Shown: positions 44,033 to 52,073 of the stretch, piece after piece
Layout of the letters: each line of letters begins with the position of its first letter
Numbering within the stretch: position 1 is the stretch's first letter
Assembly (NCBI RefSeq): GCF_007745175.1
Contig: NZ_CP036271.1
Span: 248,001 to 312,000 of the forward strand
Reading direction: 5' to 3'
DNA from: Caulifigura coniformis
GTDB taxonomy: Bacteria; Planctomycetota; Planctomycetia; Planctomycetales; Planctomycetaceae
Length of the DNA: 64,000 bases
Translations under genes and position numbers: made by a program
Notes under the pieces: generated by a model
Databases searched by the model: none
What the model saw: only the letters and a program-made list of their open reading frames with translations
What the model was told of the DNA's origin: nothing

Positions 44033-44887
44033 CTAACACCAGCGAACTGGATTGCCCGAGGCCACTGAGGCCTCGAAAACCGCTCTCAGCGCCTGGACCA
44101 CGGGTGAAGAATCGTCCGTCCGCCGGGGACGCTGCTCGACGTGCATCTCCGAGGGATACACAAAACGGCATCGACCGTCGGCCGTTTCCCACGAACCGTC
44201 GTCCCAGGGAATCTGTCGCCCACTGATGGCGATCCCCGAGGCGTAAACTCCCCCCGTCTCGAGATCCTCCCACATCACGTCGTCGTCCTCTCCTTCGATT
44301 GGCTCGCCGTTCTGGCGGAACTGCCGGAAACGGGGCGTCCGGAAGAGGTCCCGGCCGGAAGTCGCGTCGATGGCGAAGAAATCCCGCTCACTGATTCCAA
44401 CGCGCATCCCCCGACGCCCCGACCAGACGAAGACGCCCTCGTAAACGGGGATGTGCTCGTAAAGCTCCAGGCCCGTCGCCGTCTCCACAAGCACCGCCCG
44501 GAACCCGCTCAGCGCGGTCGAATCAAACGCCGCCAGTTCGCGAAGCGCCCGGACGCTCGCCTCGGCCGGCGTCAGGCCGCCGTTGAGATTCGGCAACTCT
44601 TGTTTCAGCACCGGAAAATGCCGCCAGCCAATCTCCGCCAGAGTGGATTGAAACAGCCGGTACGAGGCCCAGTTCCCGATCTACTGGCAGGCCAGGTTCA
44701 TCCCCTCGTGTCGACAGCACGACAGCATCCACCGGTCGAACGCCCGCCAGTTCGCGTCGGAATCATGCTCTCCCTTGAGGCAGACGTTCTCCTCGTCGTC
44801 GACGGTCAGCCACTCACGCGGAAAAGGGGGCTCCGTGATCGTCCCGTCGCGCAGACAAGTGCACATCACCGTCGCGTCCAGCCCCAT
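44033..44887 (-). pseudogene. Conserved hypothetical gene interrupted by an in-frame amber codon
   Basis: One frame runs from ATG 44887 to 44033 and is broken only by TAG at 44681-44683. The first part reads MGLDATVMCTCLRDGTITEP to MNLACQ. After the stop the same frame continues IGNWASYRLFQSTLAEIGW then RHFPVLKQELPNLNGGLTP, exactly the sort of sequence expected next. Without the stop it would encode 284 residues. The product family is unknown. It begins 3 bp after the yjbQ stop. Either a nonsense mutation has inactivated it or the downstream part is restarted at 44611. Confidence 0.7.
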
Positions 44888-44890
44888 CGA

Positions 44891-45190
44891 TCACTCTCCG
44901 ATGATCTTGACCATCACCCGCTTCGGACGTCGTCCATCGAACTCTCCGTAGAAGATCTGCTCCCACGGGCCGAAGTCCAGCTTCCCCATCGTCACCGCCA
45001 CGACCACCTCCCGCCCCATGATCTGCCGCTTCATGTGGGCGTCGGCATTGTCCTCTCCCGTGCGGTTGTGGAAGTACGTCGCCGGCGACGCATCGAACGG
45101 GGCCAGCTTCTCCAGCCACAGCTTGTAGTCGTGATGCAGTCCTGCCTCATCATCGTTGATGAACACCGAGGCCGTGATGTGCATCGCGTT
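44891..45190 (-). pseudogene. yjbQ: yjbQ, C-terminal part, separated from its start by the mobile element
   Basis: This is the last 99 codons of a YjbQ/UPF0047 protein (annotated in databases as secondary thiamine-phosphate synthase enzyme). It starts at the element junction with Asn-Ala-Met: [20 protein letters not shown], then [18 protein letters not shown], then [19 protein letters not shown]. The first 41 codons are at 57693-57571. The in-frame upstream sequence now attached (45191-45298) is element DNA and unlike YjbQ. Joined at the shared TT, the two parts give 140 residues, the usual family length. Confidence 0.85.
45189..45190. other. attL crossover dinucleotide (TT)
   Basis: The left junction reads GCATCGCG-TT-CGAATGGG. 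Sequence to the left continues yjbQ and sequence to the right is element DNA. Only TT is shared with the right junction. In the excised circle the joined site would contain the 12-bp palindrome CCATTCGAATGG. Confidence 0.8.
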
Positions 45191-45284
45191 CGAATGGGGT
45201 AATGGGTTACTGCACCTCATTTGAGTTCTTGATCCCGGGACGCACGGGGAGACTCCATAGGACTCCTCCAACGAAGGATGCGCG

Positions 45285-46214
45285 ATGCAAACCGACACCG
45301 TAGATCAGGTTGAGTCCCCTACCAAGTCACTGCCAACTGTCACCACGGACGACTTCGTCATCCTGACGTGTCACTTCAATCCGCAGGGTTATCGAAGACC
45401 GGTGGAGAACTACCACCGTTTCCGGGAAGCTCTTGGCGGACTTGCCGAGTATCTGTTCTCCGCCGAGCTGTCCTTCAACGGAACCTTCGAGACCGACGCC
45501 CAAATCCGTCTGCACGGGGATCGTCGAAACCGGTGCTGGCAAAAGGAGGCGATGTTGAACCTCCTTCTGCGTCAGCTTCCTCCATCGATCCGCTATGTCG
45601 CGTGGATCGACCGGGACATCAAGTTCCTCAACGCCACCTGGATGCGGGAGGCCGTTGAGATGCTCGCTTCCGGTCATTTCGCAGTCCAGCTGTTGGAGTC
45701 ACTGGTCATGCTCGACCGGTGGGGGATCATGAACGACCTCCGGGACGGTGTCGTCGTCACCTCCAAGGACGGTCTGTTCAAGGGCTTTCACGGAGCTGCG
45801 TGGGCCGCACGCAAGGACTATCTCGATGCCATCGGAGGACTGCCATCCCGTCACATCGTCGGGGGTGCAGATAGCCTCATGGCAGCGACCTGGCTTGGGA
45901 GAGGTCTGGACTACCTGCCCCGTGCGGGAGTCTCGAAGGGGCTCATTCGGTGGAGTGAACGCTGGGCTAAGGGAGCCCGTGACGCGATGCACGGGATGAC
46001 CTGTGGACACGTCCCCGGAACAGGGATGCACTTCCATCACGGTGATCGGACAAACCGGCGATACAACGACCGCCACACCTTGCTGCGGGCGCACGGGTTC
46101 GACCCGGACGTACATACGCGGGTAAACGCAGATGGTCTGATCGAGCTCCACGTCCCGCCGGCACTCGCCTCGACCATCGAGGATTACTTTGTCGGTCGCC
46201 GGGAAGACGAGTAG
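45285..46214 (+). CDS. Glycosyltransferase-like protein (GT-A type)
   Basis: A 309-residue protein preceded by GAAGGA. It opens [20 protein letters not shown] and contains a DxD-like metal-binding motif in [18 protein letters not shown], followed by an acceptor-side region [20 protein letters not shown] and a His-rich segment [20 protein letters not shown]. This fits GT-A glycosyltransferases of the kind found in phages. Targets could be DNA, virion or cell-surface sugars. It is the first gene inside the left end and overlaps the region that would follow the integrase in the excised circle. Confidence 0.65.
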   Translation: MQTDTVDQVESPTKSLPTVTTDDFVILTCHFNPQGYRRPVENYHRFREALGGLAEYLFSAELSFNGTFETDAQIRLHGDRRNRCWQKEAMLNLLLRQLPPSIRYVAWIDRDIKFLNATWMREAVEMLASGHFAVQLLESLVMLDRWGIMNDLRDGVVVTSKDGLFKGFHGAAWAARKDYLDAIGGLPSRHIVGGADSLMAATWLGRGLDYLPRAGVSKGLIRWSERWAKGARDAMHGMTCGHVPGTGMHFHHGDRTNRRYNDRHTLLRAHGFDPDVHTRVNADGLIELHVPPALASTIEDYFVGRREDE

Positions 46215-46350
46215 CTCCGTCGCCGGGAATGCGGCTGTCCTTTCGTCCGGCTGCCCTGGGCTACCGACCCACCACCCGGAACACGCCGGCGAAAGGACGG
46301 GCTCATCTCGGGCGTGACGGCTTGGTGTTTTAGAACCACTGGCCATCACC

Positions 46351-46422
46351 AAATGTCGTTGCGAACTTATCCCCGATTGCCAGTGATGGTCATGGGCCAT
46401 CGCCGGGGCAATCACGACATTT
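46351..46422 (+). ncRNA. Candidate structured RNA between the glycosyltransferase and recombinase genes
   Basis: AAATGTCGT (46351-46359) and ACGACATTT (46414-46422) form a perfect 9-bp closing stem. Inside, CCCCG (46371-46375) pairs with CGGGG (46404-46408) and an inner GATGG/CCATC arm closes a small loop. Nested pairing of this extent in a non-coding gap suggests a functional RNA or a protein-binding DNA site. No known RNA family is recognised. Confidence 0.45.
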
Positions 46423-46464
46423 AAGGCGTACGGGTAAGGCGGAGTAGCTACCGCCCGACACGAT

Positions 46465-46512
46465 CCCTCCCGGACGCTGTGGTTCGTCCAACCGCCACAG
46501 TGTTCGGGAGGG
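46465..46512 (+). promoter_or_regulatory. 18-bp stem hairpin just upstream of the recombinase gene
   Basis: CCCTCCCGGACGCTGTGG (46465-46482) pairs throughout its length with CCACAGTGTTCGGGAGGG (46495-46512) if two G-U wobbles are allowed; the loop is 12 bases. It ends 22 bp before the recombinase ATG and has no U-tract after it. It may be a leader hairpin or an operator controlling the recombinase. Confidence 0.6.
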
Positions 46513-46534
46513 GGTCTCCCGAAGGTTGGACAGC

Positions 46535-47254
46535 ATGGACGTTCTCGAAGCGGACTATGGCACTCCTCCACGGAGGAGTCAGGAATATCAGACGCGGGGT
46601 AAACCGAGCGACTTCCTCCATCATCTTCCCGCCCTGCTATCGCTCACCGCAGTCCTGCGGATTGTCCTCTACGTGCGCGTCTCCGGTCGGAATCAAGCCC
46701 GCGGAGACAACCTCGAACATCGCCTCCAGTACCTCCGCAACAGGCTGCGGGGTCTGAACGTCGAAATCATCGCCGAGTTTACTGAGGTAGGATCCGGGTG
46801 GAAGAACGAACGCCCTCAGCTTGCCAATGCGATCACATTCGCCCGGGAACACGGTGCCGTTGTCGTCGCCGCGTCGGTGGACCGATTCGTTCGCCATCTG
46901 GCCTACAACAGTGACCGGGATGAACACTTCGTCCCTGTCGTCGCGGACTTCCAGCAGTTGATGAGAGAAGCCGGTTCGGTTCGCCTCGCGACGTGCATGC
47001 ACCCTGACGCCACGCCTGTCGAGGTCGCCAAGGAACAGACGAAGTGGAATCCGAACACTGGTCGTCCGAAGAAACGTAAAGCCGGTTCACTACGTGATCG
47101 CCACAAGGGACGACTCGTCTACGACCAGCTTCGCTGGATGTGCATTCTCCAGATTCCACTGCGCCGAAAAGCCGCCATCCTCAAGGTCCCGGTGAGTACC
47201 GTTCAGAGGTGGCAGGATATGACGCTGGAAGAGTGGTACGACTTCACCCATTGA
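46535..47254 (+). CDS. Divergent serine recombinase (resolvase family)
   Basis: A 239-residue protein (in-frame TTG at 46526 is an alternative start). After 38 unusual residues the resolvase catalytic domain begins RIVLYVRVSGRNQ, with the catalytic Ser after Arg-Val. It continues DNLEHRLQYLRNRLRGLN and the Arg cluster VVVAASVDRFVRHLAY. The C-terminal HTH reads RRKAAILKVPVSTVQRWQ. It is shorter than large serine integrases and lacks their zinc ribbon and coiled coil. Its role may be resolution, inversion or transposition within the element. Confidence 0.75.
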   Translation: MDVLEADYGTPPRRSQEYQTRGKPSDFLHHLPALLSLTAVLRIVLYVRVSGRNQARGDNLEHRLQYLRNRLRGLNVEIIAEFTEVGSGWKNERPQLANAITFAREHGAVVVAASVDRFVRHLAYNSDRDEHFVPVVADFQQLMREAGSVRLATCMHPDATPVEVAKEQTKWNPNTGRPKKRKAGSLRDRHKGRLVYDQLRWMCILQIPLRRKAAILKVPVSTVQRWQDMTLEEWYDFTH

Positions 47255-47419
47255 TGGGGTGTACCATTTTTGCCGGAAGCTTGTCCGGTGATTACCTGAT
47301 TGCGAGGCAAATCGCTGGACGCCAAGGGTTATCGCGATTCTGTTTGTCGTCGACGAAACCCTAGGACATTCCCTGCCCAGCCTTCAACCTCATTCTGCCT
47401 TCCAGCTTGCTTCTTACTC

Positions 47420-48148
47420 TCACAATCCTCCTTGAAACACAATAGTGCTAGCTCCGATGCGATGAGGGTAGTAGTTCCACGCAATCGCTGCCTGCTGAAT
47501 GAACTTCTTTGTGGAACCAGGGGGAAGTTTTAGTTCACGATCTGTGTCACTGAAAAATATAACTCTCGTATTCTCATGAGAAGGACGTGACCCCATCCAC
47601 GATTGCAAGATGGAAATAATATCACTGTCATCAAGTTCAATGACGGTTTCCGGTTCTGGCTGGGTAACCGGTGACTCAGCCACCGGCGGTTTGACGGTGT
47701 ACTTTGCTAATTGCTTCCGGACCCGGTTGCATGCAGGGCCAAGAGCGGCAACGAGATTTTCATCCTGCCGATTAGGTTCATAGGTCGCCGGCGTGATGCC
47801 GAGCAGGTCGGTTGGAAGATGGAAGTCCTCGACGCCTCTTGGGATCACGATGAAGCTTCGTTCCTTTCCCAGACGTCCAATGAACAGGCCAAGCTCGAAG
47901 ATGACGTTGTCTCTCGCCACCGACACCGTTTCTTTGCGCAGCGTCGTGATGTCGTCTGGTCCAAACACGAACAACCCGAAGTCTGCCTCATCAAGAGCGT
48001 CCACCAAAGACTCAATCGAAAACTTGGACAACGCGAAGATGCCCTGAGTCCAGACGGTCACGTCGGCATCGTGCTCCAAGTTTTCTTGGGCGGCGTAGGC
48101 GACCGACAGTTGCTCAACTGACGACCCGATGAACAAACGTGGTTTCAT
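47420..48148 (-). CDS. TIR-like (CAP12/PF10137-type) nucleotide-binding protein, possible defence effector
   Basis: A 242-residue protein. Residues 1-150 match the predicted nucleotide-binding TIR-like domain: [10 protein letters not shown], then [35 protein letters not shown] and [20 protein letters not shown], where the Glu of NVIFE aligns with the TIR NADase catalytic residue. The C-terminal 75 residues ([40 protein letters not shown]) form an unrecognised domain. Such domains are NAD-degrading effectors in cyclic-nucleotide-triggered systems; no cyclase gene is adjacent. The gene is distinctly AT-richer than its surroundings. The start at 48148 is chosen because the domain begins there. 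Confidence 0.8.
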   Translation of the reverse strand: MKPRLFIGSSVEQLSVAYAAQENLEHDADVTVWTQGIFALSKFSIESLVDALDEADFGLFVFGPDDITTLRKETVSVARDNVIFELGLFIGRLGKERSFIVIPRGVEDFHLPTDLLGITPATYEPNRQDENLVAALGPACNRVRKQLAKYTVKPPVAESPVTQPEPETVIELDDSDIISILQSWMGSRPSHENTRVIFFSDTDRELKLPPGSTKKFIQQAAIAWNYYPHRIGASTIVFQGGL

Positions 48149-48574
48149 GCCGCTGGCTCGTGACTCAAGAGATGCAGGTAGGCCCGTAACGCGAGGAGGC
48201 ATTCTATCGGCGAACGACGTCGCTGCACCTATCCAGCCAGCCCATACAAATGGCTTGTTGAGACTGGAGGGTATGATTTTGAGTACACCACTCCATCTTT
48301 CACGACACGCGATTGAGAAATCCGGTTTTCGTAGAAAATAGTGCATCAACTTACTGTACAATAGCTTGCGAACCACAAGCCTATTTCGCTGCCCGTGAAA
48401 TCCACGTGATTCTCGGCTGACACCTCAATCTCAAAACGACATAGAGGGGACGGAAGCGCCCCCGTCCTCGCGTTGGGCCCCCAAAACCGACTTCGGTACG
48501 GGGACCAAGGAGGACGTGTCGGGAACCAGTAAGCATCGCAACGACCCGTAGCCGTCCGGGTCGTCGCAGGGTGG

Positions 48575-48604
48575 CTCAAAACGGTAGTCGACTACCGTTT
48601 TGAG
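48575..48604. promoter_or_regulatory. Perfect 30-bp palindrome, probable operator
   Basis: CTCAAAACGGTAGTC is followed immediately by its exact reverse complement. It lies 17 bp before the ATG of the DUF3102 gene, just upstream of its AGGAG site, in the 473-bp gap between divergent genes. The position and perfection suggest a repressor operator; as RNA it would fold into a 15-bp hairpin. A second hairpin with arms ACGACCC and GGGTCGT lies just upstream (48541-48564). Nothing else was recognised in the gap. Confidence 0.7.
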
Positions 48605-48621
48605 ATCAGGAGACGGGAATC

Positions 48622-49428
48622 ATGTCGGAACAATCGCTTGAGGCACTTCGGGACGAAGCCAACAGTGCCCACAACTCAGTTCTCAGTTCGATGCGGGACG
48701 TGGTGAAGTTCGCCAAGCAGGCAGGTGACGCACTCACGGCGGTCAAGAAGCTGGTCGGTCACAAGAACTGGACGAACTGGCTGACCGACAACAACAACTT
48801 CAAAGCGTCTCCGGAAACAGCCAGGGCATACATGCGGATCGCCCGGAACTGGGAGAAACTCGAACCGGAGTTGGAGGCCAACCCACTCCTGACACTGGAG
48901 AAGGCGCTCGCGTTTCTGAGAGTAGCCGCCCTGCCACAGCCTGAAGCTCACCACGAGATGTCGGATTGGGGAAAAGTACGTCAGGAGGTCCGCAAATGCG
49001 CAACGATGATCGGGCAACGGATTGCCAACTATATTCGCACATGTTGGTCAGCCGAGGAGGTCGTGTACTTATGGTGTCATTCGAAGATAGACGCCGATTT
49101 GCTTGACTTCCTCGATGCCATCAGGAGTGAGATCGCACCGTTCTCTGAGGTGTACGTCGACTACTACATTGCGCACCGCAGAATAATGGCACACGTTGCC
49201 GCAGGTCGGGGGAACGAACTGCCCGCCGACGAGCCGTACCCGGTCGACACGTTTCGCGAGGCGTTGCGGTCACGGTTCACCGATGAGACCGCGTTGACCC
49301 CCTACCAGAAGCAGAAACTGTCCCGTTGGCTGACTCCAATTCCGGCGCCCATCGAACATGACGACGACGGCACGGACGACGACCCAACACAGCCAGGTCA
49401 GTTAGTGCGTAAGGAACTCGCGGTGTGA
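48622..49428 (+). CDS. DUF3102 protein
   Basis: A 268-residue protein. The N-terminal 105 residues fit DUF3102, which occurs in phage and plasmid genes: NSVLSSMRDVVKFAKQAGDA, LVGHKNWTNWLTDNN and SPETARAYMRIARNW. The rest is a helical domain of unknown type with an acidic C-terminal region (HDDDGTDDDPTQPG). It is probably a DNA-binding or regulatory protein of the element, controlled through the palindrome at its start. Confidence 0.75.
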   Translation: MSEQSLEALRDEANSAHNSVLSSMRDVVKFAKQAGDALTAVKKLVGHKNWTNWLTDNNNFKASPETARAYMRIARNWEKLEPELEANPLLTLEKALAFLRVAALPQPEAHHEMSDWGKVRQEVRKCATMIGQRIANYIRTCWSAEEVVYLWCHSKIDADLLDFLDAIRSEIAPFSEVYVDYYIAHRRIMAHVAAGRGNELPADEPYPVDTFREALRSRFTDETALTPYQKQKLSRWLTPIPAPIEHDDDGTDDDPTQPGQLVRKELAV

Positions 49429-49432
49429 TGCG

Positions 49433-50140
49433 TCAGTGGGAGCCACTGTTGGCAACTGCAGGAGGGGAAGTTTCGCCCTCCCCTCCTAATGGCCCCGATT
49501 CAGTTGGAGATGCGGATTTTGACGGCCCCATCCATCTCTCAATCCACTCCTGCACTTCCGGAGACGGAGTATCAGATGGGGTCTTCCAACCGCTCGTGTA
49601 CTTGCGGTCAACACGGGCTTTCCATAACCGATCCATCTCCTTCGCTATCTCAATCGCCTCATCGTTCAACTTCACCAAGCAGTCATCCGGGGGTGGGAAC
49701 GTGCCCTTGTTGCCCACGAGGACTTGCCCCATCACGCACCACCGCTGAAGTCGCGTTACTACGGGTACGGATGCCTCGCCGAACAGCAACGTAAGCCACT
49801 TCGCGTCTGAACGAAGATCGATCGCCTTCGCCCGGAGAATTTCGCCAAGCTGGTAACGATGTTCCTTGTCGGCGATGACGCGAGGGTCCGACTGACTGGT
49901 GAATCGCCGCACCTTGCTATTGTACCTTGATATTCGCAGGTCCATGAATGCCTGAGCGAATTCGTGTCGGTCTCGCTCTACCTGCCGAAAGGCTTCAAAC
50001 GCCTCTCGATGAAGATTTGCCTTACGGCCAGCACGTTGTGCGAACAAATGAGCGATGTACGCCGACGCCAACGGCAGAAACGCTTTTTCCGCGTACTGCC
50101 ACGCAGTCGAAATCGCGGGGCCCAAGTCTAATGATGCCAC
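49433..50140 (-). CDS. Hypothetical protein with a possible membrane-anchoring helix
   Basis: A 235-residue protein. The GTG start at 50140 is preceded by AGGAAG; an ATG at 50191 would add 17 residues. A hydrophobic segment AFLPLASAYIAHLFAQRAG near residue 20 is followed by a charged helical region (REAFEAFRQVERDRHEFAQA) and a low-complexity C-terminus (GPSKSASPTESGPLGGEGE). It ends 4 bp from the converging DUF3102 gene. No family is recognised. Confidence 0.55.
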   Translation of the reverse strand: MASLDLGPAISTAWQYAEKAFLPLASAYIAHLFAQRAGRKANLHREAFEAFRQVERDRHEFAQAFMDLRISRYNSKVRRFTSQSDPRVIADKEHRYQLGEILRAKAIDLRSDAKWLTLLFGEASVPVVTRLQRWCVMGQVLVGNKGTFPPPDDCLVKLNDEAIEIAKEMDRLWKARVDRKYTSGWKTPSDTPSPEVQEWIERWMGPSKSASPTESGPLGGEGETSPPAVANSGSH

Positions 50141-50191
50141 GGTTCTTCCTCTGACATGCAGGCTAGGTAGTCCCCTTCCAGACGCCCTCAA

Positions 50192-50663
50192 CGACGATTA
50201 GGGAACAAAAGATCATGAAATCCTATCAGACGGATGAATAGGGCACGAATTTGCTACGAAACGCATCCGCACGGGCAGCAGGGGGACGGGTGGGCTACCG
50301 GATCAAGCGTACCCCGAGGGAAACGCCATCCGGGTGACGTGATCGAACTCCCCCATTGGCCCGGCCCACCACCACGGGTTACGTGCGGTACCAACCCCCG
50401 GGATTCGCGTAGGGCGCGACCAAACAGCCCAGGGCGGGTTCCTGTACCCGGACCAACCCCAACGCGGGACACGGGGACGTAGGGTGTCCAGTTTAGGGGT
50501 CGCAAAACCCACCCCCGTAACCCCCACGTTTCCCGGGGTCTGTGGGGTCCGGAAACGGTGTACGGGTTAGGGGACCTTGGGGAGCCAGGGCCACCGGGCG
50601 TTTGGACAATGGGCAGCGATGCGCCGTTGCATCGAACCAAACCACCACGCCGAGACCAACCCG
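50192..50663. other. Non-coding, palindrome-rich region of the element
   Basis: About 470 bp with no convincing gene. It is unusually rich in runs of three to five Gs or Cs and short hairpins, for example GGACAC/GTGTCC around 50468-50490 and CGGGT/ACCCG around 50434-50449. It could be a replication origin, packaging site or structured RNA; no iterons or DnaA boxes are clear. Confidence 0.4.
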
Positions 50664-50954
50664 ATGGCTACCACCAAGACTGCACCGAAGAAGACCCCTG
50701 CCCCTGCCAAGGAAGATGCCCCCGCCAAGAAGTCGCCGGGGGTGATCGCCAGCATCGAGGAGTTCCTTTCGAAGGCTACGAAGGAGAAGCCCATCACCAA
50801 GGAGGGCATTGTGGAACGCCTCGCCAAGCGATTCCCGGACAGGGAGGTGACGGCGCTCACCCGGACCTGTGCATGTCAGGTGCCGGGACGGATGTCGAAG
50901 GAACGCGGCATCAACGTGGTGAAGACCGACGACGGCTTCTACATCAAGAAGTAG
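50664..50954 (+). CDS. Small basic protein with Ala/Lys/Pro tail and winged-helix-like domain
   Basis: A 96-residue protein starting MATTKTAPKKTPAPAKEDAP. The N-terminal 30 residues form an Ala/Lys/Pro tail like those of histone-H1-like bacterial proteins. The rest (IEEFLSKATKEKPITKEGIV, ERLAKRFPDREVTALTRTCA) looks like a small winged-helix. It probably binds DNA. The chosen start at 50664 excludes 29 upstream residues of poor quality. Confidence 0.6.
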   Translation: MATTKTAPKKTPAPAKEDAPAKKSPGVIASIEEFLSKATKEKPITKEGIVERLAKRFPDREVTALTRTCACQVPGRMSKERGINVVKTDDGFYIKK

Positions 50955-51044
50955 TCGACCACGCGGCGAACCAGTGACCGGCCCGGGGATGCACCTCGGG
51001 CCGTCTCCATTTACCGACTGCACCTTGCATCAAAGGAAAGACGC

Positions 51045-51656
51045 ATGTCCAAGATCGCCGTTTACGTCCGGGTGAGCACGTTCGACCAAGAGAAGGGAAT
51101 CGAGTCACAGAAGACGGTGCTACGCGAATACCTCGAAGCCCACGGCATGGGGGAAGCAAGGTGGTACACCGACAGGATGTCCGGGGCGACCACGAAGCGC
51201 CCGGAGTTCGAAAAGCTACAGAAGGAGGTCTTCTCCGGCCGCGTGAAGTGCATTGTCTGCTGGAAGCTCGACAGGATTTCGCGAAGCCTAAAGGACGGGA
51301 TCAATGTCCTCACCGACTGGATTGAGAAGGATGTCCGGGTCGTCGCCGTCGCTCAGCAGCTCGACTTCTCGGGGACTGTTGGTCAGCTGATCGCAACAGT
51401 GTTCTTTGCCCTGGCTCAGATGGAACGGGAGAACCTCCGGGAGAACACCAAACGGGGCATGTACGACGCCCGGCTGCGTGGTGCACGGATCGGCAAGCGT
51501 CCGTCGTTGTTCGCCAAGGACATCGTCCCGCTGTTGGAGAAAGGAATGTCCCTGTCCGGTGCGGCTAAGCATCTCAAGAAGTCTCGACAGGCCGTCTACG
51601 ACTGCCTGAAACGCGAACAAATTGATCTCTCTATTTACACGAGCCATCAAAAATAA
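51045..51656 (+). CDS. Small serine recombinase (resolvase/invertase)
   Basis: A 203-residue protein of the Tn3-resolvase/DNA-invertase group: SKIAVYVRVSTFDQEKGIES with the catalytic Ser, CWKLDRISRSLKDGINVLTD with the Asp-Arg cluster, LDFSGTVGQLIATVFFALAQ followed by MERENLRENTKRG, and a C-terminal HTH (AAKHLKKSRQAVYDCLK). It is complete. It lies in mid-element before the terminase genes and may resolve dimers or invert a segment. Confidence 0.92.
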   Translation: MSKIAVYVRVSTFDQEKGIESQKTVLREYLEAHGMGEARWYTDRMSGATTKRPEFEKLQKEVFSGRVKCIVCWKLDRISRSLKDGINVLTDWIEKDVRVVAVAQQLDFSGTVGQLIATVFFALAQMERENLRENTKRGMYDARLRGARIGKRPSLFAKDIVPLLEKGMSLSGAAKHLKKSRQAVYDCLKREQIDLSIYTSHQK

Positions 51657-51704
51657 AGGGGCCTATTGTGGCCACCTCGTGGGATGACAACGGGGTGGAG
51701 AGAT

Positions 51705-52073
51705 ATGGCCAAGAAGTATCAACCAGTCGATGAGGCGAACGGTCTTTCGAAGACTTGGACGCCACGTTTTTGGGAACGTACAGACGCTCGGTCTCTTGCT
51801 CGCCGCACCATTCTCTCCCGTCGTGCGGAACTCATCGAAGCTATCGGTGAGATGTCTCCACAGAAGGAGTTGTTGGTTTCTCAGATCGTGTTCTACGGAT
51901 TGATGTTGGAGAGCCTTCAGATCGAGTGCATCGAAACGGGCAAGTTCGAGCCGGGCGTCTTTACATCGCTCACAAATTCTTTGGTCGGCCTCTTGCGCAT
52001 GGTCGGCATCGAGAAGCAGGCTAAAGCGGTTGCCGGCTCATTGCAGGACTACCTGCGGGAGCGGTCCGCATGA
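51705..52073 (+). CDS. Putative terminase small subunit
   Basis: A 122-residue protein starting MAKKYQPVDEANGLSKTWTP after a GGAG site. It is mostly helical (LARRTILSRRAELIEAIGEM; TSLTNSLVGLLRMVGIEKQA) and ends with an ATGA overlap into the terminase large subunit gene. There is no strong motif; the call rests on size, order and overlap with TerL. Confidence 0.6.
   Translation: MAKKYQPVDEANGLSKTWTPRFWERTDARSLARRTILSRRAELIEAIGEMSPQKELLVSQIVFYGLMLESLQIECIETGKFEPGVFTSLTNSLVGLLRMVGIEKQAKAVAGSLQDYLRERSA

Noticed and set aside
44891-45298. Intact 135-codon yjbQ-like gene starting at 45298
   Set aside because: The first 35 codons are element DNA unlike YjbQ; the true start lies at 57693 across the element.
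50254-50640. 128-codon minus-strand frame in the element
   Set aside because: Gly/Pro/Arg-rich translation of G/C runs with no start signal or family.
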